Shown in pieces: positions 7,323-14,041 of a stretch of DNA of 64,000 nt. Position 1 is the stretch's first letter. Each line of letters starts with the position of its first letter. Origin of the DNA: Siderastrea siderea (Eukaryota; Cnidaria; Anthozoa; Scleractinia; Rhizangiidae). Position numbers and translations under genes: made by a program. The stretch is from positions 68,501,913-68,565,912 of the forward strand of contig OZ034967.1 in the NCBI GenBank assembly GCA_964030785.1. Direction: 5' to 3'. The notes beneath the pieces are model-generated. The model did not search any database. It worked only from the letters and a program-made list of their open reading frames with translations, and was not told the origin of the DNA.

Positions 7323-8372
7323 ATGTCGTTCTACGTGACGTTACCCAGTCATGCCAACCGACGTGAATTTCCCAACAACCAACCCAATTCCTTCAAGATT
7401 CGTTTACCTCAACCGTTACAGCTCACGGGAGGTGGATGGCAAGTGGGGTTGAGTGCCATTTCCTTACCGGATGCTCGCGTCAATTTGTATGAGTTGGTGA
7501 AGAAAAATGGGTACGTCATGGGGGTGTCCTGGGGTCAAACTTATCCCAAACCGGGTGGAAAAGACGAGGAAATGACCTCGCGAGTAGACACCGCGCGAAG
7601 CATCATCAATGACGTGAAAGATTTGGATTGGGTGGTGGATGGTGTGAGTTTCATGAAAGCCATCATTACTCACTTGGAACATCAACGTATGGAAACGGCC
7701 ATTCAAGGGGGTCGGTTTACCAATGATCAAGGCAAACACACCTACGTCAAGTTCAAGTGGGAAGGCGAGGATCTGCTCATCGACAACACGAATATCTGCC
7801 ATTGCGGCACCGACACGCCAGCCCTGACCATCTACACCAAGTTGGCGCTCAAGATGGGATGGTTACGTAAAATTGACAGTGGGTTGATTTTGGGACCGAA
7901 CTTACAACAAGAATTCATGGGGGATCAAATCCCCAACATGACAAAACCCGCTGGCAATGATTGGAACGATGTCACCGACGGTCAGGGGAACGCGGTCTTT
8001 TGGACGGTGCGTTCTATTTTACCGGATTATTTACAATTGAGTATGAGTTGTGGGTGGCGTTTCACCAACTTGAATGTGGCGTTTCGTTCAGTGGTGGGTG
8101 AACCCACACGATCGTTGCACGTGTACTCCGACGTGGCAGGCAGCACGGTGGTGGGCAATCGCGTGACTGATTTGTTACGTGAAATCCAGTACAAGCGAGA
8201 AGCACGCGGCAACCTGTATTTTGAACCGTTGCACATTCAATACATGTCTCTTCGTAACGAGGTGGTGGAAATGATTCACGTTCAAGTGGCTGAAACCATT
8301 GGTAGAGGAGGAGACTTGGTCAAGTTTGGTGAAGGTCATACCATTGTCACGTTACACTTCAAAAAGACATAA
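7323..8372 (+). CDS. Penton/minor-capsid-like protein, copy 3, 349 aa
   Basis: Start taken at the ATG at 7323, since the frame upstream only offers a GTG at 7305 overlapping the previous stop. The protein is a clear paralog of copy 2: the Ser-Phe-Tyr-Val-Thr-Leu-Pro-Ser-His N terminus, the Leu-Gly-Pro-Asn-Leu-x-Gln-Glu-Phe motif near the middle, a Ser-Cys-x-Trp-Arg-Phe segment, and the Gly-Glu-Gly-His-Thr end are shared. Tandem arrangement and intact frames suggest both copies are used. The likely role is a virion vertex or minor capsid subunit, from similarity in style to Polinton minor capsid proteins. Confidence 0.65.
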   Translation: MSFYVTLPSHANRREFPNNQPNSFKIRLPQPLQLTGGGWQVGLSAISLPDARVNLYELVKKNGYVMGVSWGQTYPKPGGKDEEMTSRVDTARSIINDVKDLDWVVDGVSFMKAIITHLEHQRMETAIQGGRFTNDQGKHTYVKFKWEGEDLLIDNTNICHCGTDTPALTIYTKLALKMGWLRKIDSGLILGPNLQQEFMGDQIPNMTKPAGNDWNDVTDGQGNAVFWTVRSILPDYLQLSMSCGWRFTNLNVAFRSVVGEPTRSLHVYSDVAGSTVVGNRVTDLLREIQYKREARGNLYFEPLHIQYMSLRNEVVEMIHVQVAETIGRGGDLVKFGEGHTIVTLHFKKT

Positions 8373-8407
8373 AAAGGGAGTGGCCAAGGGAGTGTCCCAA
8401 TGACAAG

Positions 8408-8593
8408 ATGCCCAAGACAAGAGTGCGTCGAAGAAGAAGAAGAAGGCAACGAGGGGGTCTCTTGCCCCTGGCGGCCCTCATTCCAGCCTTGATCGCTGGA
8501 GGAAAAGCCGTGGCGTTGGGTGCCGCAAGTGGTGCCGCGAGTTACGGGGCTAAAAAAGGGTTGGAAGCCGCTTTTCGGAAAAAACGACGATGA
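8408..8593 (+). CDS. Small basic core/membrane-active protein with QRGG site, 61 aa
   Basis: An Arg-rich N terminus (about 12 basic residues) ends in Gln-Arg-Gly-Gly at about residues 14-17, followed by a hydrophobic Ala/Gly-rich helix (about 18-48) and a basic end. The architecture, basic leader then a GG site then a hydrophobic segment, resembles adenovirus small core or lytic precursor proteins, and the GG motif fits a cleavage site for the element's adenain-like protease. A TATA-like CATAAAAAGG lies at 8368-8377. A role in DNA condensation or membrane penetration is inferred. Confidence 0.6.
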   Translation: MPKTRVRRRRRRRQRGGLLPLAALIPALIAGGKAVALGAASGAASYGAKKGLEAAFRKKRR

Positions 8594-8599
8594 TGACGG

Positions 8600-8620
8600 T
8601 ATAAAAAGGGGGTCACGTGA
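8600..8620 (+). promoter_or_regulatory. TATA box plus E-box before the gene at 8660
   Basis: TATAAAAA at 8600-8607 followed by the palindromic E-box TCACGTGA at 8613-8620, 53-60 bases before the ATG. The E-box also occurs in both early promoters. Confidence 0.6.
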
Positions 8621-8659
8621 AGCACAGACAAAACGTTTATCCCTGGTGAAGAAGACACC

Positions 8660-8986
8660 ATGCGTGGGGGAAGTTTGACACGATTTCGAACCGACGAGTG
8701 GTATGATCAACAAGGCAAAGGAGTGATGACGGATCTGATGCGTGGGGGGTTGCAAGGTCTTATAAGGACGCGAAATCCTTTAAAATTGCCTAGTAATATC
8801 AAGAGAGGCTTGGAAACGGGTTTGACACGAGGTATCAAACGCAAAGCCGAAGACGTCCTTAAAAAGGAAATCACCAAACAAGCCAAGAAAGCGTTGAGTC
8901 ATAAGAACGTGAAAGACGCCGTGCGTGTAGCCACTGCCTTATTTCCCAAACAAACCAAACGTGCGCGTGATATTTTGGGAGTGTGA
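8660..8986 (+). CDS. Basic amphipathic protein with MRGG sites, 108 aa
   Basis: The protein starts Met-Arg-Gly-Gly and repeats Leu-Met-Arg-Gly-Gly at about residues 26-30, both matching the adenain-type consensus (hydrophobic-x-Gly-Gly, cut after the second Gly). The rest is Lys/Arg-rich with amphipathic helices (residues 45-100). This fits a precursor of a virion core or membrane-lytic peptide, by analogy with adenoviral precursor proteins; no sequence homology is claimed. It is followed after two bases by the next ATG. The TATAAAAA at 8600 gives it its own promoter. Confidence 0.6.
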   Translation: MRGGSLTRFRTDEWYDQQGKGVMTDLMRGGLQGLIRTRNPLKLPSNIKRGLETGLTRGIKRKAEDVLKKEITKQAKKALSHKNVKDAVRVATALFPKQTKRARDILGV

Positions 8987-8988
8987 AC

Positions 8989-9219
8989 ATGGAACCCGTG
9001 CATTCACGACCTCGACGGATTCGTCGTGATCGAGGGTTGTCTCAATGGGGAGGACTGTATCCGTTTTGGAAACTCAGGAGAGGACAACGTGGTGGCTGGT
9101 TAAGTCCCGAGGTGATGAGAGTCCCCGGGTTTGATTTGAGACAACGCTTAGCACGACGACGACGCTATAAAAACCCCTCACGACGACGACGAGGTACCAC
9201 TCGACGACGACGACGTTAA
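8989..9219 (+). CDS. Arg-rich virion-type protein with GQRGG site, 76 aa
   Basis: Start is the ATG at 8989; the upstream GTG in the same frame overlaps the previous stop. Composition is about one third arginine. A Gln-Trp-Gly-Gly (about 19-22) and a Gly-Gln-Arg-Gly-Gly (about 32-36) are candidate protease sites; the C-terminal 25 residues are nearly all Arg with Lys, Thr and Gly, protamine-like, suggesting DNA binding inside a capsid. TATAAAAA for the following capsid gene lies within it at 9166-9173. The stop is two bases before the major capsid ATG. Confidence 0.6.
   Translation: MEPVHSRPRRIRRDRGLSQWGGLYPFWKLRRGQRGGWLSPEVMRVPGFDLRQRLARRRRYKNPSRRRRGTTRRRRR
9166..9173 (+). promoter_or_regulatory. 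TATA box for major capsid gene
   Basis: TATAAAAA 49-56 bases before the capsid ATG, embedded in the coding sequence of the preceding small gene. Confidence 0.5.
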
Positions 9220-9221
9220 CC

Positions 9222-10622
9222 ATGCCTGACGTGAGTACGCAAACCGCCCCGGCTCACGAGCGTTCCGAAGGGACCGTCAACCCTGCCTTACGGATTTTCA
9301 AGGTGCCACCGACCGACATTAGCATCAATGCCTATCGCATGGTCACCATTCAACCCACCACCACGGGTATCAATCCCATGGAATTCATCATTCCAGGGTT
9401 GGACGATTTTGTGGATTTGGGACGCAGTTACTTTACCATGGAATTGAGTTTGAAAAAGGATGATAACGGGAACTTGGTGGGCAATCAGAAATTGTGGCCC
9501 GTCAATAATTTGGCCCATTCCATCATCAAACAAATTGACTTGCAGTTGAATGGCACGTTGATCAGTCCACAATCCGACACGTATCATTACAAAGCTTACC
9601 TAGAAACCTTGCTGAATTATGACCGAGAAGATGGCAAGACCGTGTTAGGACCCCAAGGATGGTTCAATCAAGTGGATTCCCCACCCCAATGGACCGCCAC
9701 CAACACAGACTATGGAGGACCTGATGCTGCCTATACCGCTCTCAGTGCCAATCACAAAGGGGCCTTGGCCGCCATGGTAGCTGAAGTGGCCAAGTATGCT
9801 GGAGGTGTCACCCACAGTCTAGTGTTTACCCCGCACTTGGAAGTCTTTCATACCGGCAAACTGTTGGTGCCTGGTATCGAAATCAAGATGAAATTTCATT
9901 TCAATGGCCCCAGCCTGTTTTTGAATGGAGTGGCTCTAGCTGGCCGATTGATGGAAGGGGATGTGAAACTACGGTTTCATCTCTGCCAACTGCGTTTGAA
10001 TGACGCCATCTACCAGAGTATATCTAGCAAAAGACACAATGAAGGAGAAGTGGCGGCTTACCCGACCGTCCGCAGTGAAATCCGGACTTTCAGCATGCAA
10101 AACAACCTGGTCGGCTTTGATATCCCCAACCTGTTTCAAAACAGAATACCTGACCGAATGATTGTGGGGTTACTGGACAGCCGTGCCTTCAATGGAGATG
10201 TGACCCGAGATCCTTTCTGTTTCCAGAAATTTGGTCTGACCTCCATTCGACAGATTGTCAAAGGAGAAGAATACCCTTATGAAACCCTCCAGTTAGTGCA
10301 CAACAATGGCACCCGAGATAATCTAGGCTACTTCCGTTTTCTGCAAGCCAGTGGTGCTTGGTGTAAAAAGAAAGGCAACATGGTAGAACTGCTGGATTGG
10401 GGCCAAGCTAAAAATTGTACCTTGTACATGTTTGACAATGTCGCCAATGGATGTGCTGACAGTCAAAACCTCAACCCCAAGCAAACGGGAGATTTACAAC
10501 TGGTGTTGGAATTTGGAGTTGCCCCCGGTGTCAATATAACCGTACTCGTGTATGGAGAATTTGAGAATTTGCTGGAGATTGACAGGAACGGAGCCGTGTT
10601 GTATAACATTTACCAGCACTGA
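9222..10622 (+). CDS. MCP: Major capsid protein (double jelly-roll, Polinton PY type), 466 aa
   Basis: The length and sequence style match the Polinton major capsid protein, which forms hexon-like trimers. Recognisable segments are an N-terminal Pro-Pro-Thr-Asp-Ile ... Pro-Ile/Leu strand set with Tyr-Phe-Thr-Met-Glu-Leu (about 69-74), a Val-Asn-Asn-Leu-Ala-His-Ser-Ile-Ile-Lys-Gln-Ile segment (about 92-105), an insert loop with His-Tyr-Lys-Ala-Tyr (about 122-126), and a second barrel ending in Leu-Val-Leu-Glu-Phe ... Val-Tyr-Gly-Glu-Phe-Glu-Asn. Animal-genome copies of this family are often annotated as uncharacterised proteins. The frame is intact. Protease and ATPase genes follow, a typical morphogenesis order. 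Confidence 0.85.
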   Translation: MPDVSTQTAPAHERSEGTVNPALRIFKVPPTDISINAYRMVTIQPTTTGINPMEFIIPGLDDFVDLGRSYFTMELSLKKDDNGNLVGNQKLWPVNNLAHSIIKQIDLQLNGTLISPQSDTYHYKAYLETLLNYDREDGKTVLGPQGWFNQVDSPPQWTATNTDYGGPDAAYTALSANHKGALAAMVAEVAKYAGGVTHSLVFTPHLEVFHTGKLLVPGIEIKMKFHFNGPSLFLNGVALAGRLMEGDVKLRFHLCQLRLNDAIYQSISSKRHNEGEVAAYPTVRSEIRTFSMQNNLVGFDIPNLFQNRIPDRMIVGLLDSRAFNGDVTRDPFCFQKFGLTSIRQIVKGEEYPYETLQLVHNNGTRDNLGYFRFLQASGAWCKKKGNMVELLDWGQAKNCTLYMFDNVANGCADSQNLNPKQTGDLQLVLEFGVAPGVNITVLVYGEFENLLEIDRNGAVLYNIYQH

Positions 10623-10626
10623 AGAA

Positions 10627-11166
10627 ATGGAACATGTGGCCTTGAATAATGTACAGTTGGATTATTTAGCCCGAGACGACCCCCAATTGAACCCTGTCTT
10701 TTACGGGACGGTGGCCTGTGATCGTTTACCCAAGAGTCCTGTCAAGACCCAACCTCAAGGGTACATTGTGAATACAGACCCACACGATCAACCGGGACAA
10801 CATTGGTTAGCGGTGTGGACGGATGGAAAGGTATGTGAAGTCCTGGACAGTTATGCTTTGCCATTGGATACGTACGTACAAGCTACCCCGTTACGAGATT
10901 GGATTGTCCAACATTGGAAGTATGTGGTGACCAATGGCAAGTCCCTCCAAGCCATTTCAAGCAAGAGTTGTGGTGATTACGCCTTGTTGTACTTGAAAGC
11001 CAAAGCCCGTGGACGAACCTTGCAAGATTTTTTAAATGAGTTTTCGGATCATGATTATGTTAGTAATGACCATCAAGCCGGTCAACGCCTTCAACAATTG
11101 ATTGTAGGTCAAGAAGCCAGATGGTATCAACTTTGTTGTCATCCGTATCATCAATGTAATCATTAA
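10627..11166 (+). CDS. PRO: Adenain-like cysteine protease, 179 aa
   Basis: Start at the ATG at 10627, four bases after the capsid stop. The catalytic set of adenovirus-type (C5/ULP-like) proteases can be read: H59 in Gln-His-Trp-Leu-Ala, D74 in Leu-Asp-Ser-Tyr, Q108 (oxyanion hole) and C115 in Ser-Cys-Gly-Asp-Tyr-Ala-Leu. The Gln-to-Cys spacing of seven residues equals that in adenain. It presumably matures virion precursors at Gly-Gly sites such as the Gln/Met-Arg-Gly-Gly motifs in the neighbouring small proteins. Length is slightly below the 204 residues of human adenovirus enzymes. Its stop lies 28 bases before the tRNA-like gene. Confidence 0.9.
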   Translation: MEHVALNNVQLDYLARDDPQLNPVFYGTVACDRLPKSPVKTQPQGYIVNTDPHDQPGQHWLAVWTDGKVCEVLDSYALPLDTYVQATPLRDWIVQHWKYVVTNGKSLQAISSKSCGDYALLYLKAKARGRTLQDFLNEFSDHDYVSNDHQAGQRLQQLIVGQEARWYQLCCHPYHQCNH

Positions 11167-11194
11167 ATAAAAAAGTTCGTTGGAAAACGGTGTC

Positions 11195-11280
11195 GGAGTC
11201 GTAGCTCAGTGGGTAGAGCCTTTGGATCCCCCCGAATACATGAGGAGGGTCGTGCGTGGGTTCGAGTCCCACCGATTCCA
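11195..11280 (+). tRNA. tRNA-like RNA polymerase III gene with abnormal anticodon arm
   Basis: A 7-bp acceptor stem (GGAGTCG with CGATTCC, one G-T pair), a D arm (GCTC...GAGC) carrying an A-box-like TAGCTCAGTGGGTAGAGC, and a perfect 5-bp T arm (GTGGG TTCGAGT CCCAC) with a B-box are all present, followed by discriminator A. Between D and T arms there are 36 bases instead of about 23, and no standard 5-bp anticodon stem can be drawn; instead the region folds as an imperfect hairpin (GATCC pairing with GGGTC). It may be a degenerate or intron-bearing tRNA, a class II tRNA, or a virus-encoded tRNA-like regulatory RNA. A T9 terminator follows at 11294-11302. Confidence 0.65.
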
Positions 11281-11293
11281 ATAAAAAGGTGCC

Positions 11294-11302
11294 TTTTTTT
11301 TT
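11294..11302 (+). terminator. Pol III terminator (T9)
   Basis: A run of nine T residues 14 bases after the tRNA-like gene, the normal RNA polymerase III stop signal. Confidence 0.65.
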
Positions 11303-11324
11303 CTAAGGGTAGTTCGTCATCATC

Positions 11325-11978
11325 ATGCAAACGGGGAAACCGTTTCGTTTTCACACCCCCTCCTCTATCTTGGTGGTGGGTCCTTCGGGATGTGGTAAAA
11401 CCGTGTTTACGGAAAAACTCTTGGTAGACAACCCAGAGTTGTTTGAAAGTCCACCGACCCAAATGCATTATTGTTATGGGGCCTGGCAAGATCGATTTCA
11501 AGGCATGCAAGATCAAGGGGTGGTGTTTCACGAAGGGATTCCCGATCATGAGGCGTTAGTGCAATGGTTTCCTGAAGGACAGGGGGTCCTGGTCTTGGAT
11601 GATTTAATGGACGAAGGGAGTCACGATAAACGCGTGTTGGATTTATTCACCAAACATTCGCATCATCAAGGAGTGACCGTGTTGTACTTGTGCCAAGACA
11701 TGTTTCCCGTGGGTCGCTATGCCAAAAGTATATCCCGCAATGCCCATTACATCGTGGCGTTCAAGAACCCCCGAGATCAATTAGGGGTACGCAATGTCAT
11801 GCTTCAATCGTTTCCGACCACTTGGAAAGACACGTTGGAGACGTTTCATCAAGCCACTACACGACCGTATGGGTATTTGGTCTTGGATTTACATCCCGCC
11901 TCGTCCGATCAACAACGGGTGTTGAGTCACCTGTTAAAAGACGAAGGATGGACTCGCACCTATCAAAAACGTCTATAA
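11325..11978 (+). CDS. ATP: FtsK/HerA-type genome-packaging ATPase, 217 aa
   Basis: Walker A Gly-Pro-Ser-Gly-Cys-Gly-Lys-Thr at residues 19-26; Walker B Val-Leu-Val-Leu-Asp-Asp-Leu with D92/D93; a polar Gln (Leu-Cys-Gln-Asp) at about 126 that fits the sensor strand of A32-like ATPases. This is the packaging ATPase common to Polintons, adintoviruses and large DNA viruses, which pumps DNA into preformed capsids. The gene follows the tRNA-like gene, whose trailing AATAAAAAGG at about 11280-11289 could act as its TATA. The TATAAAG for the next gene is in its last codons. Frame intact. Confidence 0.9.
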   Translation: MQTGKPFRFHTPSSILVVGPSGCGKTVFTEKLLVDNPELFESPPTQMHYCYGAWQDRFQGMQDQGVVFHEGIPDHEALVQWFPEGQGVLVLDDLMDEGSHDKRVLDLFTKHSHHQGVTVLYLCQDMFPVGRYAKSISRNAHYIVAFKNPRDQLGVRNVMLQSFPTTWKDTLETFHQATTRPYGYLVLDLHPASSDQQRVLSHLLKDEGWTRTYQKRL

Positions 11979-11980
11979 AG
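11974..11980 (+). promoter_or_regulatory. TATA box before the Gly-rich gene
   Basis: TATAAAG spanning the ATPase stop, 37-43 bases before the ATG at 12017. Confidence 0.5.
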
Positions 11981-12016
11981 GGAGACCATTTGAACAGGTA
12001 AAAAGAGAAAGCAACC

Positions 12017-12946
12017 ATGGCGGATGATGATGACCGTCAACCTCCGCAATCGTACGATACCGTGGCCCCTGCGGGGGTGGGGGCGGCCAGCGGCAATCAA
12101 ATGTCCCCAAGCGCCTGGCAAGATTTGTATTTCACGGGAGACCAAGGCCTTCTCGACGTCGCCATGGAGGAAATGGAAGCCGAGCCCCTCTTTCAGTTTA
12201 TGGAAGCTCTCCCCATTACCGGTAGAGATGGTGCGCCCCCTGCCCAGGCCTCTTCCCCAGCCGGGGTAGGAAGTCCATCATTCGGTAGTATACAGACCAC
12301 CCCACCGTCTTCCGTGGACAGCCCCCTTACTTGGGGAAGCGCACGCGTGTCACCCGATCCACGAAGAAGAACAGTGGCGGGTGCTCGGACAGCAGCGGGT
12401 GCAGGGGGAAGTGGAAATGGACGTGGGGGAAGTGGAAATGGACGTGGGGGACGTCGTGGTCCTAGGACTAGAGGTGGCGGACGTGCTGGTGCTGGTGGTG
12501 CTGGTGGTGCTGGTGGTGGAGCAGGTGGAGCTGGTGCTGGTGGTGGTGGTGGTGGAGGTGCTGGTGGTGCTGGCGGTGCAGCAGGTGGAGCTGGTGGAGC
12601 TGGTGGTGGTGGTGGTGGTGGTGGTGGAGGAGGTGGTGGTGGTGGTGGTGGCGGTGGTGGCCGTCGTGGTGGCCGACGTGGGCGACGACGACGACGACTT
12701 TTCCCCGGTTCACCTAGGACACCTTCCTCCAGTCCCTCCACTCCTCGAGGATCTCGGACTCCACCCCCTCGTACCTTGCGTCAAGCGGATTTACAACGAC
12801 GTTTACGCATGCTGTTACAAGATCAAGAACAGTTGGCCCAAGGACGTGAAATTGCTAATGCCACCATGACCAATAGCATTGTGACCAGTTATAAACAAGG
12901 AGGAGCACCGAGCGTACAAACCTCGTCGTCCCGTGTTTCGCCGTGA
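12017..12946 (+). CDS. Protein with long Gly/Ala-rich and Arg-Gly region, 309 aa
   Basis: The function is unknown. Layout: acidic N terminus (residues 1-60), Pro/Ser-rich linker, duplicated Gly-Ser-Gly-Asn-Gly-Arg-Gly units (about 131-145), a Gly/Ala-rich stretch with a run of more than 20 glycines (about 150-215), an Arg-Gly and Arg cluster (216-228), a Ser/Thr-Pro-rich segment, and a C-terminal helix (Leu-Arg-Gln-Ala-Asp-Leu ... about 255-290). The Gly codons come from a GGT/GCT microsatellite at 12470-12660, so length is probably variable. RGG-type regions bind nucleic acid, and Gly-Ala repeats in EBNA1 hinder proteasomal processing; either role here would be inference. The long open frame on the opposite strand is a by-product of the repeat. 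Confidence 0.65.
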   Translation: MADDDDRQPPQSYDTVAPAGVGAASGNQMSPSAWQDLYFTGDQGLLDVAMEEMEAEPLFQFMEALPITGRDGAPPAQASSPAGVGSPSFGSIQTTPPSSVDSPLTWGSARVSPDPRRRTVAGARTAAGAGGSGNGRGGSGNGRGGRRGPRTRGGGRAGAGGAGGAGGGAGGAGAGGGGGGGAGGAGGAAGGAGGAGGGGGGGGGGGGGGGGGGGGRRGGRRGRRRRRLFPGSPRTPSSSPSTPRGSRTPPPRTLRQADLQRRLRMLLQDQEQLAQGREIANATMTNSIVTSYKQGGAPSVQTSSSRVSP

Positions 12947-12948
12947 GG

Positions 12949-13608
12949 ATGAAAACCGTCGTGTCGTTATTGAATGGATCGAAACAGCATGGTCTTCCCT
13001 TCCCCCCGGAATTATTACAACGCATGGATTCCGTGTATGCCTTTTATCATCAACAATGGTGGTGTTATCGAAAAATGTTGAATCATTACAGGTGTATCAA
13101 TGCCTTGTTCAATGGCATGGCCTTACTCCTGATGGCTGCAGGCATGATTGCGGGCCCCCTTTTGGAAAATAGTACGTTGGTAGCCTGTTTGGCGGCCGTA
13201 GGCACCGTGGTCAAAGGATGGAATGATTTTAAACAATACCGATTTAAAGTGACCATGAGTCGATTTGCGTTTACCACCTATGCCAAAGCCTTGACCGAAT
13301 TGAAAACCCATGTGCGGGGTATTCCCTTGGAGGATCTGGAACGATTTTTAATCAAGATGCAAACCTTGGATGATACCATTGTGGATTTCACCCCTCCGTT
13401 ACCCAAACGATGTGTGCAAGATTACCATGGTCATTTTGTGTACCAACCCTTGGAAGCCCTATGCTATGTAGACGGATGTCCTCGTCCCTTGAGACCCAAA
13501 GAGTATTGGATCCATAAAAAGCCGCTCCCTCCTAGTCCCACACTCTTAGAACCATGGCCGTCCAACGACGACGACGCAGAAAACGGAAACAACGAGGAGG
13601 GGCTTTAA
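12949..13608 (+). CDS. Two-helix membrane protein, SLATT-like, 219 aa
   Basis: Start at the ATG at 12949 (a GTG lies two codons earlier). A Tyr/Trp-rich helix (about residues 27-48) leads into two hydrophobic segments (about 49-70 and 75-90) separated by a very short loop. A Trp-Asn-Asp-Phe-Lys motif and a long amphipathic helix with Tyr-Ala-Lys-Ala-Leu-Thr-Glu-Leu (about 91-125) follow. This topology and the post-membrane helix are the hallmark of SLATT proteins, two-TM effectors predicted to form pores in nucleotide-signalling conflict systems. The C terminus (about 150-219) is Pro/His/Cys-containing and acidic at the end. Family assignment is by architecture only. The gene overlaps the next ATG by 55 bases. 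Confidence 0.6.
   Translation: MKTVVSLLNGSKQHGLPFPPELLQRMDSVYAFYHQQWWCYRKMLNHYRCINALFNGMALLLMAAGMIAGPLLENSTLVACLAAVGTVVKGWNDFKQYRFKVTMSRFAFTTYAKALTELKTHVRGIPLEDLERFLIKMQTLDDTIVDFTPPLPKRCVQDYHGHFVYQPLEALCYVDGCPRPLRPKEYWIHKKPLPPSPTLLEPWPSNDDDAENGNNEEGL
13513..13520 (+). promoter_or_regulatory. TATA-like box before the gene at 13554
   Basis: CATAAAAA inside the preceding gene, 34-41 bases before the ATG at 13554. Confidence 0.4.
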
Positions 13609-13880
13609 TGCGTCGCAAACCCCGTTTGGTGGATAAAATTGCCCATGGCATGAGTATGTTTCTATCAGGTCCCGCCCCTGGGTTTGGACTGGCTTTAGGC
13701 AAATTAGGCGGACAAGCCTTGAAAGGCATCACCGATAATGTACAACATTACCGACGACAACGAGGTGGGGGTTGGTGGCAAGATTTTAAACGCAATACCC
13801 GTCAAGGCTATAAAGAGACGCGGGATGCCATCAAACAAGACAAAGCCCTTCAACGTCTATTGACGGGTCGACCATGGTGA
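13554..13880 (+). CDS. Basic virion-type protein with two QRGG sites, 108 aa
   Basis: The N terminus is almost pure Arg/Lys and ends in Lys-Gln-Arg-Gly-Gly-Ala (about 12-17); a second Arg-Gln-Arg-Gly-Gly-Gly occurs at about 68-73. Between them is a hydrophobic Gly/Ala/Leu segment (about 32-60). The pattern of basic leader, Gly-Gly site and hydrophobic stretch recurs in the products at 8408, 13874 and 15081, so it probably is a capsid-internal precursor processed by the element's protease. Its first 55 bases overlap the SLATT-like gene and its last seven overlap the next gene (ATGGTGA). Confidence 0.6.
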   Translation: MAVQRRRRRKRKQRGGALMRRKPRLVDKIAHGMSMFLSGPAPGFGLALGKLGGQALKGITDNVQHYRRQRGGGWWQDFKRNTRQGYKETRDAIKQDKALQRLLTGRPW

Positions 13881-14038
13881 GGAGGAGAAGACGACACCGT
13901 CGTCAACGAGGCGGTTTTTTAAATCTATTGGTGCCCGCTATGGTAGGATTGGGGAAAGCCGTGGCCTTGGAAACGGATAAACGTATAAAACGCACGATTC
14001 AAAAAGCCAATCAACGGTATCGTCGTCGTCATCGATAA
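13874..14038 (+). CDS. Small basic protein with QRGG site, 54 aa
   Basis: A short gene starting at the ATG at 13874 (context CCATGG) that overlaps the previous stop. The product has an Arg/His leader, Arg-Gln-Arg-Gly-Gly-Phe at about residues 10-15, a hydrophobic Leu/Val/Ala segment (15-32) and a basic tail. It is a shorter sibling of the 61-residue protein at 8408: both have Gly-Lys-Ala-Val-Ala-Leu after the hydrophobic start. A TATAAAG at 13809-13815 lies 59-65 bases upstream. A core or membrane-active peptide precursor is the likely role. Confidence 0.6.
   Translation: MVRRRRRHRRQRGGFLNLLVPAMVGLGKAVALETDKRIKRTIQKANQRYRRRHR
13984..13990 (+). promoter_or_regulatory. TATA box before the gene at 14042
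   Basis: TATAAAA within the preceding small gene, 52-58 bases before the next ATG. Confidence 0.45.
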
Positions 14039-14041
14039 AGG

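Noticed and set aside
12193..12741. Long minus-strand frame rich in Pro, His or Leu opposite the Gly-rich gene
   Set aside because: It is the antisense reading of the GGT/GCT microsatellite, with no promoter or protein-like ends.
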